A stretch of 64,000 bases of DNA, taken from the NCBI GenBank assembly GCA_963576725.1, contig OY755240.1, positions 31,376,620 through 31,440,619 of the forward strand, written 5' to 3'. Shown one piece after another: positions 30,163 to 41,499 of the stretch. Each line of letters opens with the position of its first letter. The first letter of the stretch is position 1. Made by a program: the position numbers and the translations under genes. This DNA comes from Azorinus chamasolen (Eukaryota; Mollusca; Bivalvia; Cardiida; Solecurtidae). Under the pieces are notes generated by a model. That model was given only the letters and a program-made list of their open reading frames with translations. It was not told where the DNA came from and did no database searches.

Positions 30163-30830
30163 AAAAGTAGTAAAGTAAAGCAAAAAAAAGTCCCATACAA
30201 GATGCACTCATCACCAAAACATCGATAGGAAGGAAGTTATACACACACGCACGCACACAAGCGCACGTACACACACACATACACACGAGATGGAAATTTT
30301 AAGCATGAACAAATGGACAAGTACAAAGACACAAGACAAACATAAACGTTAGGATGACCACACACACACACACACGCGCGAGATGAAAAATTAAACATGA
30401 TCAAACGCACAACTACAAAGACTCAAAACACCAAAGAAACACAAAAGCAAGGGTGACAAAGAGAGAACCGCTTTGCAACGGTCAGTGTCAAACCCACCAC
30501 CGGGGTTTAAACCGGTTTACGGACGACCTAACCTCACTTAACTCAAAGTCACCCTAGCTAAACAAACAGTGTAAATAAAGGTATCCCCGCCGGACTTATC
30601 CACAACATAGAAGATGGTAAACACAGGACAAAATGTAAAACATACCATGACAACTGTCAAATATGTACTCAATATTTTTGCAGAAGTCAGAGCAACTACA
30701 AGCAAGCCGTTAAGGGCACGACAGAGAAAAGGCATTACATGAGTCTGTTAAACTCATCCCGTTTGTTGGTTTAAGAGTATACCATCATAGAGTACTACCC
30801 TCGGCCTGTCATCGCGCAAACAAAGAGGGT
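30163..30830 (-). mobile_element. Naiad-like 3' end N7 (subfamily A), inverted and abutting N6
   Basis: Read on the minus strand it starts within the final RT codons (CTCTTTGTTTGCGCGATGACAGGCCGAGGG), continues through the 3' untranslated region (GGGTTTAAACCGGTTTACGG at about 30505 on the plus strand) and ends CTTTACTACTTTTTC at 30163. Two (CA)n tracts lie in the tail. No spacer is visible between it and N6, a tail-to-front inverted junction as seen in Penelope-like insertions. Confidence 0.8.
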
Positions 30831-30861
30831 TATTCTACATACAATACGTTCTTAATTATTA

Positions 30862-31935
30862 TGTCTCCCCCATTTATGGGGAGACATTGTTTTTGCCAGA
30901 GTTGTCTGTCTGTCCGTCCGTCCGTCCGTCCGTCCGTCTGTCTGTCCGTCACAAACTTGTGTCGCGCATATCTCTGAAACCAGTTGGGCTAGAGTCACCA
31001 AACTTCACAGAAATGTTCACCAGCATGAGTTGTTGTGCACCTGGGGATTTTGAATTGTCTCCCCCTGATAACTTCGGAGTTATTGCCCCTGATGACTTAA
31101 AATTAAAAAAAAACTTTGTGTCGCGCGTATCTCTGAAACCGCTAGTACTAGAGTCACCAAACTTAACAGGAATGTTTACCAGCATGAGTTGTTGTGCACC
31201 TATGTTTTTTGAAGTGTCTCCCCTGATAATTCTTGAGTTATTGCCCCTGATTTGAACACTTAAATTTATACAAACTTTGTGTCGCGCGTATCTCTGAAAC
31301 CAGTAGGGCTAGAGTCACCAAACTTCACAGGATTGTTCACTGGCATGAGTTGTTTTGCTCTTGGGTATTTAGAATTGTCTCGCCCTGTTAACTTCTTTGG
31401 AGTTACTGTCCCTGATGACTTAAAATTAGACAAACTTTACTTAGTGTCGTGCATATCTCTGAAACCACTAGGGCTACAGTCACCAAACTTCACAGGTATG
31501 TTGACCAGCATGAGTTGCTGTGCACCTGGGAATTTTAAATTGTCTCCCCTTGATAACTTTGGAGTTATTGCCCCTGATATGATTACTTTAAATTAGAGAA
31601 ACGTTGTGTCATGCATATATTTAAAACCACTAGGGCTAGAGTCACCAAATTTCACAGGAATGTTGACCAGCATGAGTTATTGTCCCTGATATGATAACTT
31701 AAAATTAGAGAAACTTTGTGCTGCACGTATCTCTGAAACCAGTAGGGCTAGAGACACCAAACTTCACAGGAATGTTGACCAGCATGTGTTGTTGTGTACT
31801 CGGATTTTTAATTGTCTCCCCCTGATAATGTTGGAATAATTGCCCCTGATGACTTAAAATTAGACCCTTATAAGTTTGGAGTTAGACAGTACCCTTGTGT
31901 ATTGGAAAGAGGATGGGAGGGGGAGACATCTGTTT
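30862..31935. repeat. 165-bp tandem satellite with 'CGCGCATATCTCTGAAACC' units
   Basis: About six units each contain TTGTGTCGCGC.TATCTCTGAAACCA, GGCTAGAGTCACCAAACTTCACAGGAATGTT, CCAGCATGAGTTGTTGTGC and GATAACTT.GGAGTTATTGCCCCTGATGA. A (GTCC)n-type block (30903-30950) and TCTCCCCC…GGGGAGACA hairpins border it, as in common bivalve repeats. Frames at 30887 and 31279 are translations of the unit. Confidence 0.9.
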
Positions 31936-32570
31936 TTGTGACAAAAACAAACCTCTAGTTCTCCTTTGTTTTTACCCCCCCCCCCCCTACACGTTCTTAA
32001 TGCCCCTTTGTTTACTGTTTCACCTTTTGGCCGTCAATTATAAAGCAATCATTATAGAGCTTTCCAATTTAACATGTGTCTTCTTCTTAATGAGCATCAT
32101 TTATGTAACTACGGGTTGTTACTATACATGCACTACTGTTCGAGTTATTCCCCATTGTTTCATTTTTCCCCACATCCGCTATTCCCCTTTCTTTACTTTT
32201 TTGGCCGTCATTTATAAAGTAATCATTACAAAGCTTCCAAATTTCACATGTGCCTTTCTCTCAATGAGTAGCGCATGGTGTAGCTAAGGTTCGTCACTTT
32301 ACATGCACTACGTTTTGAGGTATTTTCATTTGTTTACGTCTTCCCCACATCCGTCACACTTTCGTTGTTTGGTCTGTAATGTCTCAAATAATTATGACAG
32401 GGCTTTTATATTGCACTTGTTTCTTCCTCTCAATGATATGCATGGATTGACCAAGGGTTTATAATTATGTGTTCATTATTATTGAACATTATATTTGTCT
32501 GTACTTGGAAATCCATTGTACCTTTTTTTCCATTTTTACACCTTTACTGTTTGCAATCCATATATTATAT
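31936..32570. other. No gene recognised
   Basis: T-rich intergenic DNA with a poly-C tract at 31976-31987 and two diverged repeats of a 'CCAATTT.ACATGTG.CTT.TT.TC.ATGAG' segment (about 32066 and 32238). The frame 31895-32287 is not convincing. Confidence 0.45.
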
Positions 32571-32577
32571 CTATTAA

Positions 32578-32803
32578 CTCTTTCCCACGCATGCTTTTTC
32601 ACACCTTGGCTAACAGAACAGACCCAGATCCGTGTGCTCCTGTAGGTGCTACCTGATCAGGATCTGCTATGTTTACTCAATGCATTTAATAGATATGGTC
32701 TTGTAATTTCTACTAGGATGAAAATTTGCATAGGTTCAGTCGGAAGATATGTCCACCAATATTCATGAGGTCAGTTGAAAGAAATACTGAAAAGGGAAAG
32801 GTG
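32578..32803 (-). mobile_element. TTAA-type hairpin MITE
   Basis: TTAA on both sides (32574-32577, 32804-32807). The hairpin AACAGAACAGACCCAGATC…TCCTGTAGGTGC…GATCAGGATCTGCTATGTTTAC is at about 32614-32681, with AATAGATATGGTCTTGTAATTTCTAC following. A Naiad copy begins 8 bp beyond its right border. Confidence 0.75.
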
Positions 32804-33322
32804 TTAAATTACGTCAAAGTACAAAAATGAGTCATGCAGGAAACACCACATACAGAACAAACACTCGCCCGAACAGCAACACAAGGAAACAGCAAATGTA
32901 CATAAGTAGAAAAAACAACAAGAGACGCACAAAGACAAAACAAACATACAATAGGAGGAAGATGGAAGTACCGCCTGGGAACGGTCAGTGACAAAAGTCA
33001 CCGGGGGTTTAAGCCGGTTTATGGGCGCCCAACCTCACCCTTATTCCATCCCCATCCTAAAAGACAAACAGTGTAAATAAACGTATCCCCTCTCCGACTA
33101 ATCTACAACAACCGCGACAGCAAATACGGTGGTAAAGTGCATGTATAACAAAAAAAATTTAATTGAACATACTGTATCCACCTATCGCTAGTGTACTCAA
33201 TGATTGAGCTGCAAACAGAGTAACTGTAGAAAAGTAATAAAGGGTACGACAAAAATGAAATAGTACAGATATCCGACGTTCTCCTTCCATTTCTGGATTT
33301 AAGAGGTCGCCTTCATAGAGTA

Positions 33323-33904
33323 CTAAACCTTTCTTGTCGGCGTACATGCAAAGAGGCCAGCGTGATTGCCAACTGTAAAAGGGTTCACAACCAAACATGC
33401 AGTATGTTGTAGTACTACAGGATCATATCCCTTTTTAATGAATTGTTTTATATATTTGATGAACAAAGTGAGAAAATGGGTATGTCCAATAATTTTACGA
33501 AGTTTGTAAATCACATCACCATAAAATTCAGGATGTGAAATACCGTGTCGCAAAAGTACCTTGAGATTACATTTGTACTTGCCAATAAGCGAGAGATTTC
33601 GATAGTAAAATTTAGAGAAAGTTTTTCTTAGTTTATGGTATCTATATCCTAGTTTAAGCAGTTTTTCAGTTAAAATGAGATTTCGACTGTTAAAATCGTC
33701 AATAGATGAACAAGCTCTAGCAAAACGAATAAGTTGAGATATATAAACCCCGTAAGATGGAGCACGGGGAACATCCCCGTCAAGATGAGGAACATTTACA
33801 ATATTAAAATCAAAATCATCTCTTTTGTCATATATTTTAGAAGAAATCATTCCATTATTAATTTTAAGGTCTAGATCAAGAAACGCTGCATAATTGTCGG
33901 ACAT
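33323..33904 (-). pseudogene. C-terminal part of Naiad RT (copy N8)
   Basis: An intact frame of 193 codons differs at only a few residues from the C-terminus of N2 (AAFLDLDLKINNGMISSKIYDKRDDFDF, SYGVYISQLIRFARACSSIDDF, HTACLVVNPFTVGNHAGLFAC). It lacks the YLDD motif, which lies upstream in the lost portion. It starts at the junction with the inverted block, so the first Met is an accident of rearrangement. Confidence 0.85.
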
Positions 33905-34032
33905 GGAAGGAGAACGTCGGATATCTGTACTATTTCATTTTTGTCGTACCCTTTATTACTTTTCTACAGTTACTCTGTTTGCAGCTCAATCATTGAGTAC
34001 ACTAGCGATAGGTGGATACAGTATGTTCAATT
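33905..34032 (+). repeat. Inverted block of Naiad 3' untranslated sequence inside N8
   Basis: It matches N2 18032-18160 (GGAGAACGTCGGATATCTGTAC … GCGATAGGTGGATACAGTATG) in plus orientation, between two minus-strand blocks of the same element. Confidence 0.8.
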
Positions 34033-34732
34033 AAATTTTGTGGAAGAAGGTGTTTATTAGAGCTGTAAAAGGAAATGCGTTTATCAATTATATCAAAAAT
34101 TAGTTTTTTCCAACAAGAAAGGGCATTAGACTCAACATGTTCTCTTCGACACCATTTAATACTAAAATTTTGTAAAGCCTCCGCAATCTGAACTCGACAA
34201 GAGTTAAAATCTATCAAGGATGATATTCTATATTTTGGGACCTTTATTCAAAAGAGATCGTAGACGTTTATCTTTAATTTCTCAAAATTACCAGTAATCA
34301 CATGACCAGCCGGAGAATAGCAAAATTTTGAGGTGGCGCAATCTCAATTATCAGGAATATTATCATTAATATTAAGGTCGGCCACAATTTTATTATAGTT
34401 GAAAATTGTATTTCTGATGGGTTTGTTATATTTGTAGCAGATGATAGGTGGTTCTGTATTTTTAAAGTATTTAGGAATAGTGTCAATTACATTTTTGTCT
34501 CTAAAAATACTTTGGAGGTCAATAAAATCAATACCTTTATTAATAAAAGGAATTTTCAAGAAGAATCTTTGGTGTTCAGATAATTTGTCAATGTGCGGTC
34601 TGAGAACATGTAGAGTAAAGCTTTGTATCAAACTAGCCGTTCCTATGAGAGGATCTGATCGAAAAATAATTTTATCGGCTTGCTCGTCAATTTCTTTCAA
34701 GTTGTTATACTACTAATTTGTATATTGTAACT
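34033..34732 (-). pseudogene. Naiad linker region (copy N8) with conserved UGA
   Basis: The frame from about 34732 covers DPLIGTASLIQSFTLHVLRPHIDKLSEHQRFF, FINKGIDFIDLQSIFRDKNVIDTIPKYF and NDNIPDN, then UGA (complement of 34344-34346), DCATSKFCYSPAGHVITGN. Past this a short deletion shifts the frame at about 34290, but the sequence is recognisable down to HLLP at 34035. It supplies the segment just upstream of where N2 is truncated. Confidence 0.8.
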
Positions 34733-37350
34733 CAGATTGCATCTTCTCATGTAGGAAGTGCAAATATAGATCTGAATCACTCTACTTCTTAAAGTTTTAC
34801 AATTTATAGATAAAAATAAAATATTGTTTTATGTTTCTGCTTCTTCCTTTAAAACCAGTGCAACATAACACCGTATTACCAATTTCAAATTGCACACGCT
34901 ACATGTCTACTCCACATTATATGAATTTACATTTTTTAAGTGTTGCTGTACTTACACTTTTATCTTTAACTATATTTTTGTCCTTTGCTGAGTTTATAAA
35001 ATGTTCATTTTCCATGTATTTTGTATTTACTTTAGAATACATATTCAGTTTAGAATATTTTCTTTTTTCCTTGACACTTCCCGTCGGCCCGATAACTTTG
35101 ACGCTTGCGTCAATGGTTTTCTTGTATTTATTCTAAAGTATTTTACATGTGTTACTGCTAAGGGATTCTTAACCCGTTGTTCTAACCCGGAGATAAGTTA
35201 TATGAGAAAAGGGCTTTTTGTAAACTTCAACTATTGTAGGACGTAACTCAGCATCTCAATCGGACCACAGTTGTTCGTTCCTTGCTCATTAGTTCCGTAG
35301 AAAATAATTGTCGCTGTTTTCCTTTTTAGATCCTGCTGTGCACATGCTTTGCCGCAGATGCAGATAATAATGGTTAGTCAATTAATATTATGCAGAACCA
35401 TATTTACGTTTTGTGAAGACATGCTGAGGTCAGTAACAAATTTAAGCCGCATTTGCACTATGCCTTTGGCCGATTATGTCTTATGGGCCAATTTAAGAGC
35501 CTGCAAACAGTGTAACAATGTGATCGTTGGAAAGTATTTGTGAAGCAGACGGTGCAGACCCTGCTCAGATATCTCATTGTGGTTATGTCTCGTTGTAACA
35601 AAGTTAGATATAATTTAGCAAAACTACATAATAAACGTTTGGCACCATTTTCAAATCAAGTGACTACATAATACAGAAAACTTGTTATGGCACATTAATG
35701 CAAAAACACGTTACCGCAACGAGTGGCTGCAAAGCGAATAATAAAGCTTTTGACGTTAGTGAATCTTTTATTACAATTGTCAGCAGTTTTGATCTGGGTA
35801 ACGCAGCATCTCATCAGGATTCAAACTGTTTGACGCTTAAAGGCGTATGTCACAATGGTTTATGTGCAACTCTTTACGCGTGTGAAATATTTTACGCGGG
35901 TAATGTAAATAATAGCACCTTGGAAATATTTACCGCACACCGAGTAATACACAATCACTGTTGAATTGATGTAAAACACAATGTCTAGGTCTAAAGAAAG
36001 TAACTAGATAAAGATTTACAACCGATTCAATGACTGTATTTACTGACTATTCTTTAAACGTGTATGTATACATAACATGATGACGTTGACGACGTTGTGC
36101 GTCGTAGTTGACGCCGTCGTGTAGACGTAGGCTTCGCAGATGACATTTTCAGCAATAGGAATAGGGTTATATACAGGTTAATAATCATTCTAAAACAAAT
36201 ATATATACTTGTTAGTATAACCCTATTTATCAACTTTTCTGTATTTTTTCATAAACATAGGTGGCTTATAATGGTGCACAATGTTGAGGTTTGCTCTTCT
36301 CATTAGACACAATAGTGCAGTGTTGATGACAGGTGTCTGACTTAACCATGGTGTATTGAAAAACTTAGCACGGTTAGGTCCTATTTTTATGTCTTCGTAT
36401 TGATTTGAATTATATTTGCTACAACTATAGAAAAATTGAAAACAAATCTGTCTGCTAGAACATTCCTTATTTACACCGTTTCCATTTTTCTTTCGTCAAA
36501 TTACCTCCGTTCTTGTATTTGTTTGTCACGACATAAATGCTGAACATTTTGTAATTCTGAAAACTATACATTTATTCTACTTTTAAGACTTACATGGATG
36601 TGTTTCAAATCAAATTATATATTTTTTACATATGATTCTTACATATTGGTTAATTCTCCCATGTTGATTAAAGAAAACAGGTATTTAGACACAAACATCC
36701 ATTTAAAGGACCATTAGTGGCCATATTCAAAGGATCTTATCTCGGAAAAAAGCACGGTGACCCTATACAAATTTAGTGGCATTTCAATGAGTAAACCATA
36801 AACTACATATGTGCAAAGTTTAAAATAAATCTTGTCAGTTAGAAGAAAAAGTGATATATGCCCTTAACTTACAATGTAAGGATATATCTAAGGTCAGTCC
36901 AATCTCAAACTTAAAGAAGACGTCAATGTTACAGACGGAAATCATGGTACGACAAATCCGCCAAATTACAAGTTTTTAAACCTGATGAACGTTAATGTAA
37001 GAAGTAATAACTGCATGATTATAACTACATGTATGATTGCATTGTGAGCAAGGGATCTTTTCACCAAGACGCACATTTTGTAGTATCTATATTATAAGTA
37101 AACTGATCAGATACTGATAAGTTAATTGCTAACAATAATCGTATTATTTGGTTCTTCTTTGTGTTCAAATGCACATATACGTATCAATACATGAACTGAT
37201 TTAATACTGTCACTAGCACGTATTCTGTATAGTTGCTGTAGAGCGTATTCATGTGTTTTTGGACAATGCAGATTGATACAAAATGATGGGATGCTGAGTA
37301 AGTCAGTGATTCATCAAGATCCAAAACTTCTGAAAGCGGGAGATCCTTTG
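34733..37350. other. Long stretch without a recognisable gene
   Basis: About 2.6 kb of AT-rich DNA. Frames at 34831, 35001, 35349 and 35698 are short and without motifs. A P2 palindrome remnant (TTTTGATCTGGGTAACGCAGC…CAGGATTCAAACTGTTTG) is at 35788-35833. A short inverted repeat around 36167-36233 (AGGGTTATA … TATAACCCT) is present. Confidence 0.5.
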
Positions 37351-37354
37351 AAAG

Positions 37355-37560
37355 AAAACGTTTGTTTGTTCTGATTAACGTCCGTTACTCTTCACTATGG
37401 GCTAATTGGACACCCCAGAGAGGGGAGGCGATTCAGAGAAACCCGGGCACGATGCCCTACTCTTATTATCGACAGAGTTTATCTGGTTATTTTATATGCT
37501 CGTTGTAAAGCACGGATACATCGGACCTCAGTTTGTAATCTCATCCGAAAGAAAAAATGG
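37355..37560 (-). mobile_element. SINE (body and tail), same family as 11690
   Basis: On the minus strand it shows CTCCCCTCTCTGGGGTGTCCAATTAGCCC and ends GACGTTAATCAGAACAAACAAACG. The upstream part includes CACGGGC/CCCGGGTTTCT. Head boxes are not clear. Confidence 0.55.
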
Positions 37561-38490
37561 CAATACGAAACTGTTTTTAAATTAGATTCGTTATTTATGA
37601 AAATGTATATAAGTAATAGAGGACATTTTGGTTCTGTTTATGAAAACAATTCATTCATTGAGGAAATGCAGTTGTTTTGCAAATTATATTTGTTTTCAAA
37701 TTTCTGTATTCTTGAACTGAATTGCAATTGTTTGTAGTTTATCGACAACATGAAACTCGTATACGGTTGTTATGATCATTGTATTGTTGGCGCTCTTTTT
37801 ACTATAGTTTATCAACCTTCAACGCAGTTATCTTCCCTTATCGCTACGTTGAGAAGTTCCCTGCAACCACAACATTCACGTGACCATGGTGTACATCATG
37901 TGATCAAACTATGACAGACGCTATATCGGCTGCAAACTCTTACCGTAGCCAACCGATAAATTTACTATAACATCCCGCCCTGCAAAAAAAATATTCAAAA
38001 CATTTAATCTGTTAGGGATTTGGGTAAATTCGTATTCATGTACATCGTCCCGAATTAAGTTTGACAAATTTAACAACCGGTGGCCTAATAAAAATCTTCA
38101 CCGGTGGTCTATTATAAGTAGATCAAATCGTGTAAAAAGTTACCAAAAATCCCTTTTTTAGGAAAGCTGATTATTTTACTACTTTATTGGCATTACCGGT
38201 GATGAAATATGAAACAAAATCGAAAACTGCTGAAATCAACAAAAAATAAAAATAAATATTTTTTTAGCTAAAATCCAGCTAAAAACATTTGTGATTGCAG
38301 TGATGACCGCACGTAGTGACAAGGGAGATCACTGAGGAGTGTGATAGTTTATAATTCAACCAAACCTAAATACCTCGTGAAGAATTGTCGGTTTGCCGTT
38401 CGAGCCAACGTGTGATATTATAAGGGGTAGCAAGGGACAGAAAGAGACGCACGCGTGATCACTGGTGTTCTGTATACATAACTCATTTCC
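37561..38490. other. No gene recognised
   Basis: AT-rich DNA with a local repeat CCGGTGG.CTA.TA at about 38078-38115. No coding or RNA feature supported. Confidence 0.5.
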
Positions 38491-38494
38491 AAAC

Positions 38495-38880
38495 ACTAGT
38501 CTACCATGACACATCCACTGTTTTGTACCGTAATATTGACACTGAGAGGTATTGTAAGATGACTCACAGGCGACAAAAACGTCACACACGTTTTATGTTT
38601 TATGGTCGTTCGTGACCTGTGCAGGTATCTCGGTGTTAAGTGCTTGTGTGGCGGCCGTAAAACGTCGCCCCGTACTTCATTCTCAGTGTTGTTTACCTTC
38701 TGCTCCTTCGAGATCATGAATTTCAGTACTTCTTGTTCTGAAAATTGAATACCGCTTAAGCCGGTGCTAGGGGGTGTGATCAGTGTTGCACTTCCAATTT
38801 CAATAAAACCGAGTCTGTAATTTTCTCTTTTTGTGTTGGAATTTTTGTTCTCGGGGATCACCTCCCTTCAGAATTTATAT
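38495..38880 (-). repeat. Dispersed repeat R1, longest copy
   Basis: On the minus strand it starts TTCTGAAGGGAGGTGATCCC and runs through the GACTCGGTTTTATTGA, CCCCCTAGCACCGGCTTAAGC and GTACGGGGCGACGTTTTACGGCCGCC segments. A frame of 121 codons (38861-38496) is open here but is broken in the copy at 20165, so coding status is doubtful. Other partial copies: 19320, 41255, 41920. Confidence 0.6.
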
Positions 38881-38977
38881 GACAGGGCGATTACTCGTAA
38901 TCACTTTAAGCACATGAACTGATGTATGTTTCACTTGTTGCAGTTGTTGATGTAGCGTACGACTACAGTGTAGTATC

Positions 38978-39093
38978 AATGAAAAAGTAATAAAAATCAA
39001 ACAGGAAAAGCCACACACAAGACGCAACCATCACCAAAACATCGATAGAGCAAGTATTACACAGCCACCCACCCACCCACACGCACACCACAC

Positions 39094-39158
<65 letters not shown>

Positions 39159-39275
39159 TGCATACATACACGCACACACACTGGAAATGAACAAACGCAC
39201 ATGTATAAAGACACGAGCCAAACAAACATTATTACGACTATTAAATCTAGCAAAGAACAGGCTCGGGCAAAGCGA
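38978..39275 (-). mobile_element. Naiad-like fragment N9 (subfamily A) with internal deletion and (CA)n expansion
   Basis: On the minus strand a short RT stretch (RFARACSLLD at about 39275-39240) is joined directly to the tail, which carries a (CA)n tract of about 60 bp at 39085-39155 and ends CTGTTTGATTTTTATTACTTTTTC. Everything between is deleted. Cys/Val-rich frames here are artefacts of the CA repeat. Confidence 0.75.
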
Positions 39276-39767
39276 ACTCGAACTCTGTTTGAATACTTGC
39301 CATACGGTGACCATATCCTTTTTAATATTGTGGATTTATGCAATATATTGAAGAACATTCATAGTTACTTTACCAGCTTGAAACGAAACTAACAAACGAA
39401 AATGCAAAGTGAGTTAGAACGAAAGTTAACCAAGTGATAAATTTGATTTTAAAGTCTCCGTGAGTTCAACAGAGCAATTTATTCAAATTATGGATTAAGC
39501 GACGAACCCTCTACCCTATAGCTGATGCCTTTGCAAGTAGCGTAGAACAAGACCTTATGGACTTAATTATGTTCTAGTTCTATCGTTTTTGCAATTGTTA
39601 AAATACACGTTTCATTAGGTACATGTATCGCCCCTACAAATATATTTGACTATTTTATGTGAAAGCTTAGACACATTTACTGTACTACAATACACGTGTA
39701 TGGTGACATGATATATACGTGTACTGACTTGTTCACCGTCAATCTATAATCATGTTTATAATAATAG

Positions 39768-39856
39768 GTCCCTCAAACTATTTGACGGAAAAGTGGCGAG
39801 TGGGTTATTCCATCATGAACCAAAATATGACGGCTCGATGTTTCAGAACTTGTAGG
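39768..39856 (+). CDS. Possible upstream exon of the EF-hand protein at 40550
   Basis: An AG acceptor (39766-39767, after TTTATAATAATAG) precedes, and a good donor (TAG|GTAAGT) follows, an 89-bp stretch that is open in the frame PSNYLTEKWRVGYSIMNQNM…. YLTEKW resembles the N-terminal YL..KW of sarcoplasmic calcium-binding proteins. It ends with two bases of a codon, and the next candidate exon begins with one, so the phases fit and the junction would be …RTC-S-SNEDD. This is a prediction from splice signals and weak similarity only. Confidence 0.35.
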
Positions 39857-40164
39857 TAAGTACATACACCTGCAATTATATGCTAATATAAACAGGAATC
39901 ACACTGTGATTCCTTTTTGTTTGATAAAGCATTAACATTCAAATACATGTATAACGAGTTCTTAAAACTCACCGACACGTTGATCATGAGCCTGGAATAC
40001 ATAATTATTTTCGGTTAGAGGAACATATCGACCCAGAATTAACTATATTTAATAATTAAAGTATTAGGGTTATTTTGATAGGACCTCCCTTATATAGTGA
40101 TTGCAATGACTACGAGGTATTCTGCACTCTGTCAATAGTTTCTTAATCTTTAGCCTCCTGGGTA

Positions 40165-40240
40165 AATATCTTTGCAAACAGTTTGGATCCAGATGAGACG
40201 TCAGCGTCTCATCAGGATCCAAATTGTTTGGCATCCTGGT
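40165..40240. repeat. P2 palindrome, good copy, within the EF-hand gene intron
   Basis: GCAAACAGTTTGGATCCAGATGAGACG-TCA-GCGTCTCATCAGGATCCAAATTGTTTGG is a nearly perfect hairpin of about 27-bp arms (about 40174-40231). If the two exons belong together, it is intronic. Confidence 0.75.
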
Positions 40241-40549
40241 TGCATTTTGGTAGACAAGTTGATCATAGCTTGAATTTTGAAAATATAGCTGGTGAACAAT
40301 TCCGCAAATATAATTTGCTGAGCAGGCAAATATTAAACACTTGTTTGAACCGAAGGTAGTGAGTCAACATTACACAAAATTCAAAATGGAGCATGAATTA
40401 GTTTCATTTACAGCGGGGCTTAAGTAGAGTTTATGCTTTTGAACGTCTCGTCAGGTTTCACATTGTTTTTAGAAATACATTCCGAAGTGTCGCCATGAAC
40501 TATATTTACACTATATTTGAAACAACTTTCTATCATATGTTCTTTCTAG

Positions 40550-40934
40550 TTCGAATGAAGATGACGTATATTGGAACGACATGCTAGGAAAGGCTGCGCA
40601 TACAATGGCAGAAGATAAATTTATAGAGTTTATTACAAACGTGTATACAAGAGACATATTGCTGTTCACAGAAAGCATTCGAAACGACACAGAGAAAGGA
40701 ATGCGGTACATTGATGCTGACGGAAACAACTTCATTTCAGCGGAAGAATATTACACTGAACACTTGTGTATTGGCTTTAAACTCAAGACAGTCAAGGCAA
40801 TATTCGACGCTATGGAGCCAGCAGCCAACGGAATTCTGATTTCTGATATCATTGAATATTACCTTGAGTTATTTACGTTAGATAATGCACCGGGTGCGAT
40901 CTTAGAGGCTATGAATTTCACTAATTTCGATTAA
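40550..40934 (+). CDS. EF-hand protein, terminal exon (sarcoplasmic calcium-binding protein-like)
   Basis: The end of a host gene for a calcium-binding protein, probably cytosolic. The exon follows a polypyrimidine-AG acceptor (TTCTTTCTAG, 40540-40549) and runs 127 codons to TAA. It contains one canonical EF-hand loop, DADGNNFISAEE, with acidic or polar residues at loop positions 1, 3, 5, 9 and 12, followed by a helix. A second paired EF hand (MEPAANGILISDIIEYY) has lost the first Asp and probably does not bind calcium. The helical spacing (FTESIRNDTEKGMRYIDADGN) resembles invertebrate sarcoplasmic calcium-binding proteins and calexcitins, usually about 180 residues with four EF hands. This exon would be the C-terminal two thirds. 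Family placement is by eye. Confidence 0.7.
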
Positions 40935-41250
40935 ATTATTGCGTCTCACGTAAACTATTCTGAAACATGAGAAATCCGTTCTGTGTACATCAAATGTATA
41001 AGTGCTCGAAACACAAATGAAACAATGTTGAAAATGAAAAATTGCAAATTATTTGTCTAATTTCCAGCTCAAACAGACGCCTCAGTTAAAAATTCCAGTA
41101 TATTAACCGTTCGTATATTTAATATTTGACTATTTCGCGTATGGTCGTTTGTTTCAGTTTTTATCTGTGAACCTTTCACTGTCTTGTTTCAAGAATTTTA
41201 TCCAAACAAAGTGGGCATTGTTGAGACGCTTTGTAACTCTGCGGTTCATT
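40935..41250. other. 3' flank of the EF-hand gene
   Basis: AT-rich sequence; no clear poly(A) signal of canonical AATAAA form was found close to the stop codon. Confidence 0.4.
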
Positions 41251-41254
41251 TGGA

Positions 41255-41400
41255 TCCAAATGGGCGTGAGTAGTGTTGCACTTTTAATTACTACTCATGA
41301 CCAGACTCAATAAAACCGAGACTGTAACTTTCTCCTTTTTCTCCTTTTGCATTGCTACGTTTGCATTCGAAGGATCTTCTACCTTCAGAATTTATATTTT
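41255..41400 (-). repeat. Dispersed repeat R1, partial
   Basis: GGGCGTGAGTAGTGTTGCAC … GACTCAATAAAACCGAGAC … CCTTCAGAATTTATA is the reverse of the R1 left end; it matches 38770-38880. Confidence 0.65.
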
Positions 41401-41499
41401 ACAAAACAACCACAATATATGGACAAATGAATGCTATAGGTACTGACATATTTGTAGGCGAGCAGGGACGTAGGTTGGTATATTAAGCAGGCAAGAATG

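Larger units (their letters stand above)
32812..34732 (-). mobile_element. Naiad-like element N8 (subfamily B), internally deleted and partly inverted
   Basis: Three blocks: 34732-34033 (minus) holds the region before the RT; 34032-33905 holds 128 bp of the 3' untranslated region in plus orientation; 33904-32812 (minus) holds the RT C-terminus, 3' untranslated region and tail. The RT catalytic core is absent. The middle block is an inverted duplicate of sequence also present, in normal orientation, at about 33170-33295 in the same copy. This is the complex inverted arrangement typical of Penelope-like insertions. Confidence 0.8.
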
